NCBI RefSeq assembly: GCF_036030735.1
Contig: NZ_CP107928.1
Span: 372,001-436,000, forward strand
DNA length: 64,000 nt
Direction of reading: 5' to 3'
DNA from: Streptomyces sp. NBC_00425
GTDB lineage: Bacteria; Actinomycetota; Actinomycetes; Streptomycetales; Streptomycetaceae
The position numbers and the translations under genes are program-made. Below the pieces are notes generated by a model. It was not told the origin of the DNA. It saw only the letters and a list, made by a program, of their open reading frames with translations, and made no database searches. Positions 17,503-26,225 of this stretch are shown here, one piece after another; position 1 is the stretch's first letter, and each line of letters starts with the position of its first letter.

Positions 17503-18410
17503 CCGCCGCCACCGTGGCCCGCGTGCTGGACGGCGCCCGCCTGATGCCCGTGCTCACCGTGCCCGACCCGGCCACGGCCGCTCCGCTGGCCGATGCGCTC
17601 GCCGCGGGCGGCGCCCGGTGCGCGGAGGTCACCTTCCGCACCCCGGACGCCGAACGGGTCGTCAAGGAGATGGCGGCCCACGGCGGCCTGACCATCGGCG
17701 TCAGCGACCGCGCCCATACCGCCGTCTCCCAACTGCGCAAGGGCGATGTGGACTGGGACGAGGTCTTCTCGGCGGGTGTGCGCTGGTTCCACACCGGCGG
17801 CATCTTCGCCGGTCTGTCCGACACCACGGTGGACGTCGCCGACGAGGCCCTGGCGGCGGCCCGCCGGCACGGGGTCACCGTCTCCTACGACCCCAACTAC
17901 CGGCCCAGCCTGTGGGCCGGCCGGGGCGGCGCCGAGCGGGCCCGCGAGGTCGACCTTCGGCTCGGCCGGCACGCTGACGTCGTGGTGAGCGCCCACGGCC
18001 TGGCCGGGACGTACCCGGGACAGGCGCGCGTCGGGGCCGACGAGGTGGCGGACGCGCTCGCGGCGATGGCCGACCTGCTGCCCGGGGCGAGCGTGCTGGC
18101 GGCGACCCTGCGCGGCGTGCCTTCGGCCGGGGTCAACGACTGGTCCTCGGCCGCCTGGTCCGCGGAGACCGGCTTCGTCACCGGCCCCCGGATGCCCGGC
18201 CTGCACGTCCTGGACCGCATCGGCTCCGGCGACGCCTTCGCCGCCGGACTGATCCACGGACTGCTCACCGGCTCCGGCCTCGAGCGAGCCCTGGCCTACG
18301 GCACCGCCCACGGTGCGCTCACCATGACCACCCCCGGCGATGTCTCCATGGCCTCGCTCGCCGAGGTCGAGGCGCTCATCGCGGGCGGATCGGCCCACGT
18401 CAGACGCTGA
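17499..18410 (+). CDS. Chimeric ORF: KDPG-aldolase N-terminus fused in frame to a PfkB sugar-kinase C-terminus
   Basis: 303 residues starting at a GTG that overlaps the SDR stop. Residues 1 to about 66 match the start of KDPG/KDGal aldolases (LDGARLMPVLTVPDP, then AEVTFRTPDAE with the catalytic Glu). From about residue 67 (near base 17697) the sequence becomes the last two-thirds of a PfkB/2-keto-3-deoxygluconate kinase: VSDRAHTAVSQLR, VSYDPNYRPSLW and the DRIGSGDAF anion-hole/catalytic Asp motif. The aldolase half lacks its Schiff-base Lys and the kinase half lacks the N-terminal substrate lid. An in-frame deletion joining two adjacent genes is the simplest explanation. Activity is doubtful. 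Confidence 0.8.
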   Translation: MTAATVARVLDGARLMPVLTVPDPATAAPLADALAAGGARCAEVTFRTPDAERVVKEMAAHGGLTIGVSDRAHTAVSQLRKGDVDWDEVFSAGVRWFHTGGIFAGLSDTTVDVADEALAAARRHGVTVSYDPNYRPSLWAGRGGAERAREVDLRLGRHADVVVSAHGLAGTYPGQARVGADEVADALAAMADLLPGASVLAATLRGVPSAGVNDWSSAAWSAETGFVTGPRMPGLHVLDRIGSGDAFAAGLIHGLLTGSGLERALAYGTAHGALTMTTPGDVSMASLAEVEALIAGGSAHVRR

Positions 18411-18445
18411 CCGGCGCCCCACCCCCCGTATCCCAGGAGCACGTC

Positions 18446-19447
18446 TTGCACCAGCGGAAGATCCAGAACACGTCCGTCTCCATCACCGAGCTCGGCTTCG
18501 GAGCGGCCGTGATCGGCAACCTGTACCGCGTCACCCCCGTTGACGAGGCGACCGCCGCCGTCGACGCGGCCTGGCAGGCCGGCATACGGTACTTCGACAC
18601 CGCCCCCCACTACGGCCTCGGCCTCTCCGAACGCCGGCTCGGCGCCGCCCTGCGGGGCCGCCCGCGCGAGGAGTACGTCATCTCCTCCAAGGTGGGCAGG
18701 CTGCTGGTGCCCAACGAGGATCCGCGCGGCGTGGACAGCGAGGGCTTCGTCGTACGGGACGATCTGCGCCGGCAGTGGGACTTCAGCCGCGACGGCGTGC
18801 TCCGCTCCCTCGAGGCATCACTGGAGCGCACCGACCTGGACCGCCTCGACATCGTGTATCTGCATGATCCGGACGATCACTGGCGGCAGGCCGCCGAGGA
18901 GGCCATGCCCGCGCTGGCAAAGCTACGCGACCAGGGCGTGATCGGTGCCATCGGCGCGGGCATGAACCAGTCGGCCATGCTCGCCCGCTTCCTGCGCGAG
19001 ACCGCCGCCGACGTCGTGATGCTCGCCGGCCGCTACACGCTCCTGGACCAGTCGGCGCTGGACGACGTGCTCCCGGCCGCACTGGAGCACGGCAAGAGCG
19101 TGGTGGCGGTGGGGGTCTTCAATTCCGGCCTGCTCTCCCGCGACCGGCCCGCCCCCGGCATGAAGTACGACTACCAGGACGCCCCGCCGGAGCTCGTCGC
19201 GCGGGCGCTGGCCATCGCCGAGGTCTGCGAGCGGCACGGCACCACCCTGCCCGCCGCCGCCATCGCCTTCCCGTACACGCACCCCAGCGTCGTCAACGTC
19301 ACCCTCGGCATGCGGACCGCGGAACAGGTGGAGCGGAACGTGGAGCTCCACCACAGCGCCGTCCCCCAGGCCCTGTGGGACGACCTCCGGCACCAGGGGC
19401 TGATCAGGCCCGACGTCCCCACCGGGAGGAGTCCGCATCGTGTCTGA
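18446..19447 (+). CDS. Aldo-keto reductase, probable deoxy-sugar 1-dehydrogenase
   Basis: A 333-residue AKR with a TTG start at 18446, chosen because AGGAG lies 6 nt upstream. The catalytic tetrad is visible: Asp and Tyr in YFDTAPHYG, Lys in SSKVGR and His in YLHDPDDH. The subfamily with the long RGxxxEEYVxSSKVGR block includes L-fucose, D-threo-aldose and pyridoxal 1-dehydrogenases. In this operon it most likely oxidises the free deoxy-sugar to its lactone for the lactonase at 14672. The next short frame overlaps its end by 8 nt. Confidence 0.85.
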   Translation: MHQRKIQNTSVSITELGFGAAVIGNLYRVTPVDEATAAVDAAWQAGIRYFDTAPHYGLGLSERRLGAALRGRPREEYVISSKVGRLLVPNEDPRGVDSEGFVVRDDLRRQWDFSRDGVLRSLEASLERTDLDRLDIVYLHDPDDHWRQAAEEAMPALAKLRDQGVIGAIGAGMNQSAMLARFLRETAADVVMLAGRYTLLDQSALDDVLPAALEHGKSVVAVGVFNSGLLSRDRPAPGMKYDYQDAPPELVARALAIAEVCERHGTTLPAAAIAFPYTHPSVVNVTLGMRTAEQVERNVELHHSAVPQALWDDLRHQGLIRPDVPTGRSPHRV

Positions 19448-19514
19448 CCCGATCCGCACGCACCGCGCCGCGTACTTGCCCGGCGCCGCGACCCGCTTCC
19501 ACATCCCCGCCTGA
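19440..19514 (+). pseudogene. 24-codon truncated frame after the aldo-keto reductase
   Basis: A GTG at 19440, overlapping the preceding stop in the usual operon style, opens a frame reading VSDPIRTHRAAYLPG and ending at a TGA (19512-19514). It looks like the first codons of a further operon gene whose remainder has been deleted. It is too short to assign. A true short peptide is possible but less likely. Confidence 0.35.
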
Positions 19515-19526
19515 CCGCCCCGGCAC

Positions 19527-19553
19527 AGAGAACACCGCATAGAGAACACCGCA
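19527..19553. repeat. Short direct repeat AGAGAACACCGCA, two copies
   Basis: The 13-mer occurs at 19527-19539 and 19541-19553, separated by one base. It lies in the leader of the secreted beta-helix gene, right after the truncated frame. It may be a slippage product or mark the deletion endpoint. Confidence 0.7.
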
Positions 19554-19625
19554 CCTACGGAGCCGCCGTATGAATGCCTGTTTGACCCTCAGTTCGTCCC
19601 TCCGGAAAAGCGAAGGGGCCAGACC

Positions 19626-22600
19626 ATGACGCCGATCATGTCCCCGACGCGCAAGGTCTCAGCCGTGCTCGCGGCGGCTGCCTCCGCCGTGCTGCTGGGC
19701 TCCCTCGCCACGCCGACCCCGGCCGCGGCCGCGACGCAGGCGACATACTACGTCGCCCCCAACGGTGACGACGCCAGCGTCGGGACGATTTCCGCACCGT
19801 TCAAGACCCTGCAGCACGCACGGGACGTCGTGCGCACAGTCAACGACAACATGACCGGGGACATCAACGTCTATCTCCGCGGCGGCACCTACCCGGTGAG
19901 CAGCACCATCAACTTCACCTCGGCCGACTCCGGCACCAACGGGCACCAGATCGCGTACGCCGCCTACCCGGGCGAGAAGCCGGTCCTGGACGGAGGCGTT
20001 CAGGTGACCGGCTGGACCCAGCACAGCGGAAACATCTGGAAGGCCACCCTCAACCGCGACAACAAGCTCCGCGCGCTCTACGTCAACGGCAAGCGCGCCC
20101 AGATGGCCTCGAAGACGATCAACTCGGCCGGATGCTACGGAACCTACTCCGTCGCGGCCGGCCAGGCCCCCTGGGCCTGGGAGTCGGGTTCGCAGTGCGA
20201 CGGAGCCAAGTACAGCCTCTCCGACCTGCCCGCCGTCTCCTCCAACCAGGACGACGTCGAGATCAAGTCCCAGACGACCTGGACCACGGCCATCGTGGGC
20301 ATCCGCCAGATCACCACGAGCTCGGACGGCGCCAACCGCGTGGCCCTGTTCCAGCAGCCTGGTGCGGCCATCGCCCAAGGATCGGCGTACGGCCCGTTCA
20401 AAGCCGGCGGCAGTCATACGTTCATGAACGCGTACGAGTTCCTGGACCAGCCGCGCGAGTTCTACTTCGACAAGACGAATCACACGCTGTACTACTACAA
20501 GTCCGGCTCCGAGGACATGACCACGGCGGATGTCTTCACGCCGAACAACGTGTCCACCCTCCTGAAGATCGCCGGCACGTCGACCACCGACCACGCGCGG
20601 AACATCACGTTCTCCGGGCTCACGGTCGAGCACTCCGACTGGAACCTGGTCAATGTCGCGGGCTCCGTCTTCCGGCAGAGCCAGCAGGGCAACACCGTCT
20701 CGACCGTGTACGCGAGGAAGAACTTCCACGCGTACACGTACCGCAACGTCGACCTGCCGCCCGCGGCCGTCCAGATCGAGAACGCCGACGGGATAGTCCT
20801 GCAGGGCAACACGGTGCAGCACACCGGTGCCGACGGCATCACCCTGGCCAACGACGTGAAGGACACGCAGTTGACCGGCAACGTCACGAATGACGTCGCC
20901 GGGTCCGCCATCACTGTGGGACACCCCCAGCACGTGTACATCGGGGACTACACCTCGACCAACCACGAGAAGTACCCGGTGAACGTCGAGGGCCTCTGCA
21001 AGGACATATCGATCACGGACAACTACCTCTACGACAGCGGGGTGTTGTTCGAGGCGTCCAGCCCGGTGTCGGCGTACTTCGTCGATTCCCTTTCCGTGCA
21101 GCACAACCGGATCGAGAAGTCCCCGTGGGCGGGCATCACGCTCGGCTGGGGATGGTGGAACTTCGACGGCTCGACGAACTCCGTCAATCCCGGGAACCCG
21201 ACCACCACGGCGAAGAACAACACCATCAAGTACAACCAGATCCTCGACACGATGCAGGTGCTCGACGACTCCGCTCCCGTCTACACGCTGGGCAGCCAGC
21301 CGGGAACGGAGATCAGCAACAACTACATCCAGGGCGTCCCTGCCGGCCACAAGTACGGCCTGCACCCCGATGAGGGCTCCGCCTTCATCAACGAGCACGA
21401 CAACGTGCTCGACGTCGACCCGGGCGTGTACTACGCCATCAACTCCGGCACCTGGGGCCGGCAGCACGACCTGACCCTCACCAACAACTACGGCACCGTG
21501 AACAAGATCGCCGGCAGGAACGTCCCGAACAGCACGATCACGGACGTGCGGGGGTACGGGGACAACGTGTGGCCGTCGCAGGCGTACGGCATAGTCCTGA
21601 ACGCGGGTCTGGAGGACGCCTACAAGAGCCTCGTCCCCCAGAGCAGAGTGGCTCTCCAGGACTACACCCTGCCCGCGAGCACGTTCGCCGGCACGGGCGT
21701 GATGACCATTCCGGTGCGCAGCCCCAAGGACGCGACGAAGACGCTCTGGCTGGCTCCGGCCAGTACGACGACGTTCGCCGCCGGTCCCACCATGACCAGC
21801 GCGAGCGGCACCTCGACGAGCATCAGCGTCCCGAAGGCGGTGGGTGACTACCGGCTCTACGTCGTGGACGCCCAGGGCAACGCGTCCCCCGCGTCGAAGG
21901 CGCTTGTGCGGCAGCGCTGGAACCACGTCGACGACAAGGCCGCGGGCGTGACCTACTCCGGCGCCTGGTCGAACTGGAACGACACGAAGGACATGAACGG
22001 GTCCGAGAAGGTCACGAGCACCGCGGGCAACTACGCCGAGTTCTCGTTCACCGGCACGGGCGTGCGCTACCTCAGCATGACGCAGCCGAACATGGGCAAG
22101 GTGGACGTCTACATCGACGGCACCCTGACCCAGGCGGGCATCGACGCCTACGCCCCGACGGTGACGAAGCAGGTGCCGCTGTTCGAGAAGACAAACCTGG
22201 CCGCGGGCCCGCACACGATCAGGGTGGTGTGCACGGGGACGAAGAACACCGCCTCCTCCAACACCGTCTGCGCGGTGGACGCGTTCGCCTCCATCCAGTT
22301 CCCCGCGAAGAACGCCAACTACAAGATGGTCAACAAGAGCAGCAACAAGGCCATCGATGTGTCAGGCGGATCGCTGACCGCCGGAGCCGACATCATCCAG
22401 TGGACCGACTCCGGAGCCGGGAACCAGAACTGGCGCTTCGTCCCGGTGGGTGACGGCAGTTACGAGATCGTCAGCCGGAATAGTGCCCTGCTCATGGACG
22501 TCAGCGGTGCTTCCACCGCGGACGGCGCGACCGTCATCCAGTCGTCCGACACCAACGCCGCGAACCAGCACTGGACACTGGTCGCCACCGGAAACGGCTA

Positions 22601-22724
22601 CCACAAGCTCAAGAACGTGAACAGCGATAAGGTGCTCGACGTGTCCTCGGGAGGCACTCAGCTCGTCCAGACGACGGACACGGGCGCCGACAGCCAGCAG
22701 TGGAAGATCGTGAACGTGGACTGA
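19626..22724 (+). CDS. Secreted right-handed beta-helix carbohydrate-active protein (GH141-like) with C-terminal ricin-type lectin domain
   Basis: A 1032-residue exported protein; GAAGGGG lies 7 nt before the ATG. The signal peptide ends near PAAAA (about residue 36). Residues about 40-680 form a beta-helix opening with YYVAPNGDD, YLRGGTYPV and PGEKPVLDGGVQVTGW, the signature of GH141-like enzymes, and are clearly homologous to the protein at 3401-6565. A beta-sandwich region (about 755-890) follows, then a ricin-B lectin (about 897-1032) with three QxW-type repeats (NQNWRF, NQHWTL, SQQWKI) for galactose-type sugar binding. It probably attacks a plant or algal polysaccharide, supplying the sugar handled by the upstream operon. 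Confidence 0.82.
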   Translation: MTPIMSPTRKVSAVLAAAASAVLLGSLATPTPAAAATQATYYVAPNGDDASVGTISAPFKTLQHARDVVRTVNDNMTGDINVYLRGGTYPVSSTINFTSADSGTNGHQIAYAAYPGEKPVLDGGVQVTGWTQHSGNIWKATLNRDNKLRALYVNGKRAQMASKTINSAGCYGTYSVAAGQAPWAWESGSQCDGAKYSLSDLPAVSSNQDDVEIKSQTTWTTAIVGIRQITTSSDGANRVALFQQPGAAIAQGSAYGPFKAGGSHTFMNAYEFLDQPREFYFDKTNHTLYYYKSGSEDMTTADVFTPNNVSTLLKIAGTSTTDHARNITFSGLTVEHSDWNLVNVAGSVFRQSQQGNTVSTVYARKNFHAYTYRNVDLPPAAVQIENADGIVLQGNTVQHTGADGITLANDVKDTQLTGNVTNDVAGSAITVGHPQHVYIGDYTSTNHEKYPVNVEGLCKDISITDNYLYDSGVLFEASSPVSAYFVDSLSVQHNRIEKSPWAGITLGWGWWNFDGSTNSVNPGNPTTTAKNNTIKYNQILDTMQVLDDSAPVYTLGSQPGTEISNNYIQGVPAGHKYGLHPDEGSAFINEHDNVLDVDPGVYYAINSGTWGRQHDLTLTNNYGTVNKIAGRNVPNSTITDVRGYGDNVWPSQAYGIVLNAGLEDAYKSLVPQSRVALQDYTLPASTFAGTGVMTIPVRSPKDATKTLWLAPASTTTFAAGPTMTSASGTSTSISVPKAVGDYRLYVVDAQGNASPASKALVRQRWNHVDDKAAGVTYSGAWSNWNDTKDMNGSEKVTSTAGNYAEFSFTGTGVRYLSMTQPNMGKVDVYIDGTLTQAGIDAYAPTVTKQVPLFEKTNLAAGPHTIRVVCTGTKNTASSNTVCAVDAFASIQFPAKNANYKMVNKSSNKAIDVSGGSLTAGADIIQWTDSGAGNQNWRFVPVGDGSYEIVSRNSALLMDVSGASTADGATVIQSSDTNAANQHWTLVATGNGYHKLKNVNSDKVLDVSSGGTQLVQTTDTGADSQQWKIVNVD

Positions 22725-22747
22725 TCCGGTACGCCACCACGTAGCGC

Positions 22748-22789
22748 GCGCCCCGCCCGGCAGCCCCAGTGAGCTGCCGGGCGGGGCGC
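22748..22789 (+). terminator. Strong hairpin terminator after the lectin-bearing enzyme
   Basis: A perfect 16-bp stem, GCGCCCCGCCCGGCAG (22748-22763) with CTGCCGGGCGGGGCGC (22774-22789), around a 10-nt loop, 23 nt after the stop at 22724. Only a short CTT follows. Such long GC stems without a U-tract commonly terminate transcription in Streptomyces. Confidence 0.8.
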
Positions 22790-22811
22790 CTTCTACTCCG
22801 GGGCAACTGTC

Positions 22812-23078
22812 TCAGGCCGGGTCGGTGCCCGTCCTGCGGAGCACTCCTGCCGCGACCAGTTCGTCGTACACCCTCTGCTGTTCCGGGCTGAGATCGGAGT
22901 ACAGCAGGTCGTGGGCCGCCTCCTCGTCCCGCAGGGCCGCGCCGGGATCCCAGTCCGGGCCGAGCGCGGCCAGCACATTCGTCCGCCGCAGCGTCTCGTG
23001 CGCGCTGTGATTGACGGTGAAGTCGACCGGTGCGGACTCGTCCGGACCGGTCGCAGGGGCGGGGTCATGGGAGGACAT
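22812..23078 (-). CDS. Small conserved actinobacterial protein (DUF6400-like)
   Basis: An 88-residue acidic soluble protein. It contains PVDFTVNHSAHETLRRTNVL, then ALGPDWDP and SPEQQRVYDELVAAGVL, a pattern I associate with a Streptomyces family of unknown function (DUF6400-like; name recalled from memory). No signal peptide or membrane segment. The stop-to-terminator spacing suggests convergent transcription with the gene before it. Confidence 0.6.
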   Translation of the reverse strand: MSSHDPAPATGPDESAPVDFTVNHSAHETLRRTNVLAALGPDWDPGAALRDEEAAHDLLYSDLSPEQQRVYDELVAAGVLRRTGTDPA

Positions 23079-23080
23079 GC

Positions 23081-23505
23081 TCAGAACCTAGGTAGCCCCC
23101 TGGTCACCAGCGGCACGGGCAGCTGGTCCTCCAGTCCGTTGGGCAGCTGGGCGATGGCCGAGTCGTGGCTGGTGGGGCCGGCCTTGAACGTCTTGCCCGC
23201 GAGAGCGGCCTTCTCGTAGTACAGGGCGTACTTGGCGTAGAGGTCGGCCGACTGCGAGACGGTGGCGTCGATCTGTCCCTTGCGGATCGCGTCGAACTCC
23301 TGCGGGATGCCGTCGTTGGAGACGATCGAGATGTGCCCTGCGGTGCCCGCGGGCTTGAGCAGGCCCTTCTGCTTGAGCAGGGCGAGGGTCGGCTGAAGGA
23401 AGACGCCGTCGGCCTGCATGTAGATGCCGTGGATGTCCTTGTGCTGTGCCAGCAGGTTCTGCAGCTGGCTGGAGGCGGCCGAGCCGTACCAGTCGTCGGA
23501 CGGCG
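23081..23505 (-). pseudogene. 5'-truncated sugar-binding protein (RbsB/periplasmic-binding type 1)
   Basis: The minus strand encodes the C-terminal third of a substrate-binding protein: DDWYGSAASSQLQNLLAQH, IYMQADGVFLQPTLALLKQK and ISIVSNDGIPQEFDAIRKGQ, ending at 23081. The open frame stops matching at about 23505, where the start of an unrelated plus-strand gene is abutted. There is no start codon, signal peptide or first lobe, so a deletion has removed the front of the gene and its transporter partners. Confidence 0.75.
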
Positions 23506-23975
23506 ATGCTGACGATGGCGCTCGCCCTCGTGCTGATCCCCTTCTCCACGGGCACGGCCAGCGCCAACACCACCCCGCGCTGGGGCGACGACGCGCCCGA
23601 CGTGATCCGGGACTGCAACAACGGCAACGCCGACTCGTGCCAGTACCACGAGGTCAACGCCTGGACCGAGCTGGGCCGGCATCAGTTCGGCAACCCGGTA
23701 CAACTGCGCGGGCAGCACCCCGCTGGGCTTCGACCTTATGTTCAAGACGGACCACACCACCGAGTACTCCTTCGAGCAGGCGACGGGCGTGGAGGTCTTG
23801 GCGGGCTTCTCGGACGTCTTCGAAGGAGGCATGTCCGCCAGCGGGTCACAGTCGGAGACCTGGAAGGTCGGCACGACCACCAGCGCCGGCACGACCCTCA
23901 AGGGCACCATCCCGCCCGGCGAGGCCGGCGGCTACTGGTTCGCACCTTACGAGCGCCACTCCCAAGGCTGGCTGG
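23506..23975 (+). pseudogene. Frameshifted and 3'-truncated small secreted protein
   Basis: An ATG near 23506 opens a signal peptide (MALALVLIPFSTGTASA) followed by DAPDVIRDCNNGNADSCQYH and WTELGRHQFGN. The frame is lost near 23697-23700 and continues in another frame as YNCAGSTPLGFDLMFKTDHT, then GTIPPGEAGGYWFAPYERHS. The pattern fits a Streptomyces secreted beta-rich protein of unknown function, about 220 residues when intact. Homology ends near 23975, where it meets the tail of the minus-strand channel gene. Both a frameshift and a truncation make it non-functional. Confidence 0.7.
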
Positions 23976-25992
23976 GCCGACAGCCCGCCTGCCGGCCAGG
24001 AGGGCCCGGCACCCCCCCTCGGGGAGTACGGCGAGGAAGCGGGAGTCCGCCGTTACTGACGGCACCCCGCCGTCCCTCCCCGGCGATGACGATCACCTCG
24101 TCGCCGTCGGACCAGCGCCGGCGGTCCGCCTTGGGCGGATTGAGGCGCAGCCCGTACCCGGGGGCCCGGCGGGCGTCGGCGTGGCTGCGGTAGCCGACGG
24201 CGCACTCGCCCCGGGCGCGTGCCGCCGCGACGACCGTGGCGAAGGACGTCTCGTGGCCGGTCACGACGTAGTCGGCGGCCGACCGCAGGTGGATCTGTGT
24301 GCCGCCGGCCGAGAACAGTTCGTCGAACACGTCCGCCAGGTGGTGGTTCTGGGAGATCTGCGCCATCAGCAGCCCGATGAGCTTGCCGCTGATGATCACG
24401 TCGGCTCCGGGGCCGAGCGGGGCGAGGGGCCGGTTGCCGTCGTCGGTGAGCTCGGTGACCACCGGCAGCTCCCGGCCGGTGCGCCGTTCGAGATGTCGCA
24501 GGACGAGCAGAGTGACGAGCGTACGGGTGTCCGGCTCCTCGGGGGGCTCACCGGCCCGTGGCTCCTGGCCGAGCACGATGACGCTGTCGTAGGAGCCGAG
24601 GTCCAGGCCGGCCAGGGTCTCCGGGCGGGTGGTGTCGCCCCTGAGGGCCACACAGGTCCAGCCGGAGCCGTCGCCGTCGCCGTCACCGTCACCGACGTCA
24701 CTGTCGTCGTCGCATGCGGCCCGCACCACGGCCTCTTCCTCGTCCGCCACCACGTCGGCCACCGAACCCGAGGGTGCGTTGCGGCCCCACTCCCGCAGGA
24801 CGAGGGGTGCGCGGCGGTTCCAGCCCAGCACCAGCAGCCGCTCCGACCGGGTGTCCGACGGCCGGGGGCCCGCCATGGACCGCTCGTCGACCAGCGGCAC
24901 GCAGTCGGCGAGCTCGGCAGTGTCGTCGTCGGCGGCGATGACGAGGAGCTGGTCGTCTGCTTCGAGCACCGTCCGCGCGGGTGGGTTCAGCCAGGGCACC
25001 CCGCCGCGGATCAGCCCGACCGCGCTGGCGTTGCCGTAGGAGAGCAACGCCTCGCCGAACTCCCGGCCGGCCAGGGACGGGTGGGCGGCAGGGTAGAACT
25101 CGTCCCCGGCGAAGTCGAGCAGGTCGCGGTGGACCAGGGACAGTCCCGGGCGGCGCGCCGCCTGCGCGATCAGCCGGGCGGTGACGGTGTCGCTCTCCAG
25201 GACGACGCCCCGGGCCCCGGCGGCCAGGCGGGCCGCGAGCAAGTAGCCGCTGTCGCGGACCGCCGCCACGACGGGCACGGTGACGTCGCCCCCGCGCGCC
25301 GTCGCCCGAAGGGCCAGCAGCGCCTTGACGACGTCCACGTCGCTGCGGGACGCGTCGGGCGGCAGCACGATCACCGAGTCGGCGGTGGCCGGACTGGTCA
25401 GCGCCAGCACGGCCGGGTCGGCCGACGGACCGCTACGGCAGATCAGCCGGGTCCGGCCGGTCGGGCCGACCTTGCTCTGCAGGGACTCCTCCATGGCCGT
25501 CTTGTCCAGGTCGGCCAGGATCGCCACGGCCGACCGCCGCTGGTTGGCACCCGCCGCGACCAGTTCGCTCACCACCGTGAAGACCTGTTCCGACCAGCCC
25601 AGGACCACCACGTGACCGCGCTCCACGAGCTTGGAGCGGCCGCGCCGCAGGGCGATGAGCCGCTCGGTGAGCCCGGTCGTGATGAGACCGACGAGGGTCG
25701 AGACGTACACCAGGGCGACCAGGGCCAGCAGCACCGAAAGCGCCACCCGGGCCGGACTGCCCGTGGTGCCGCCCAGCCGCATCGTCTCCCCGGTCAGGTG
25801 CCAGATGGCCGCCACCTTCCCGGAGAGGGTGGCGGGGGCGTGCCCGCTCGTCCACACCAGCGTCGCGCTCGCGGGGACGACGACGGCCAGGCAGACCAGC
25901 ACCAGCCAGCCCACCAGGGCCGAGGTGCCGCGCGCCAGGGTCGTGTCGAACCAGTACCGCGCTCGGGCACCCGCTCCGGGCCGCTGTTCCAC
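23947..25992 (-). CDS. CASTOR/POLLUX-type ion channel with two RCK/TrkA-N-like domains
   Basis: 681 residues from a GTG at 25992 with GGAGGGGG upstream. Two membrane segments occur near the N-terminus (GWLVLVCLAVVVPASATLVW; VALSVLLALVALVYVSTLVG), followed by a charged ERLIALRRGRSKLVERGH linker and nucleotide-binding Rossmann-like domains (HVVVLGWSEQ; LLVLGWNRRA). This layout matches bacterial homologues of plant CASTOR/POLLUX channels, which are calcium- or potassium-conducting. The last ~15 residues are read antisense to the adjacent pseudogene, so the C-terminus may be extended past its ancestral stop by the deletion that broke that gene. Confidence 0.8.
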   Translation of the reverse strand: MEQRPGAGARARYWFDTTLARGTSALVGWLVLVCLAVVVPASATLVWTSGHAPATLSGKVAAIWHLTGETMRLGGTTGSPARVALSVLLALVALVYVSTLVGLITTGLTERLIALRRGRSKLVERGHVVVLGWSEQVFTVVSELVAAGANQRRSAVAILADLDKTAMEESLQSKVGPTGRTRLICRSGPSADPAVLALTSPATADSVIVLPPDASRSDVDVVKALLALRATARGGDVTVPVVAAVRDSGYLLAARLAAGARGVVLESDTVTARLIAQAARRPGLSLVHRDLLDFAGDEFYPAAHPSLAGREFGEALLSYGNASAVGLIRGGVPWLNPPARTVLEADDQLLVIAADDDTAELADCVPLVDERSMAGPRPSDTRSERLLVLGWNRRAPLVLREWGRNAPSGSVADVVADEEEAVVRAACDDDSDVGDGDGDGDGSGWTCVALRGDTTRPETLAGLDLGSYDSVIVLGQEPRAGEPPEEPDTRTLVTLLVLRHLERRTGRELPVVTELTDDGNRPLAPLGPGADVIISGKLIGLLMAQISQNHHLADVFDELFSAGGTQIHLRSAADYVVTGHETSFATVVAAARARGECAVGYRSHADARRAPGYGLRLNPPKADRRRWSDGDEVIVIAGEGRRGAVSNGGLPLPRRTPRGGVPGPPGRQAGCRPSQPWEWRS

Positions 25993-26225
25993 TGTGTTCC
26001 CCCTCCGCGTGCAGGTCTGTAGGGGCAGTGTCCTGATCCGGCCTCGCGCGCCGGGCGGCACGCGGGCGCGATTCATCCCTTCGCCGTAATCGGGGGCAGG
26101 CGCCCTCCGCCACGTGCCCCCACGCACCCGGTCACGCACCGGTTTAAATGGGGGCTTTCCCTCGTCCGTGGCAATTCAGCGCAACCCGGAGTGAACCGGT
26201 CCGGCGGGCCCGTAGAAGTTGCGGC

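Noticed and set aside
19659..22214. An 851-codon minus-strand open frame opposite the lectin-bearing enzyme
   Set aside because: Same antisense artefact; the plus strand has signal peptide, beta-helix and lectin repeats.
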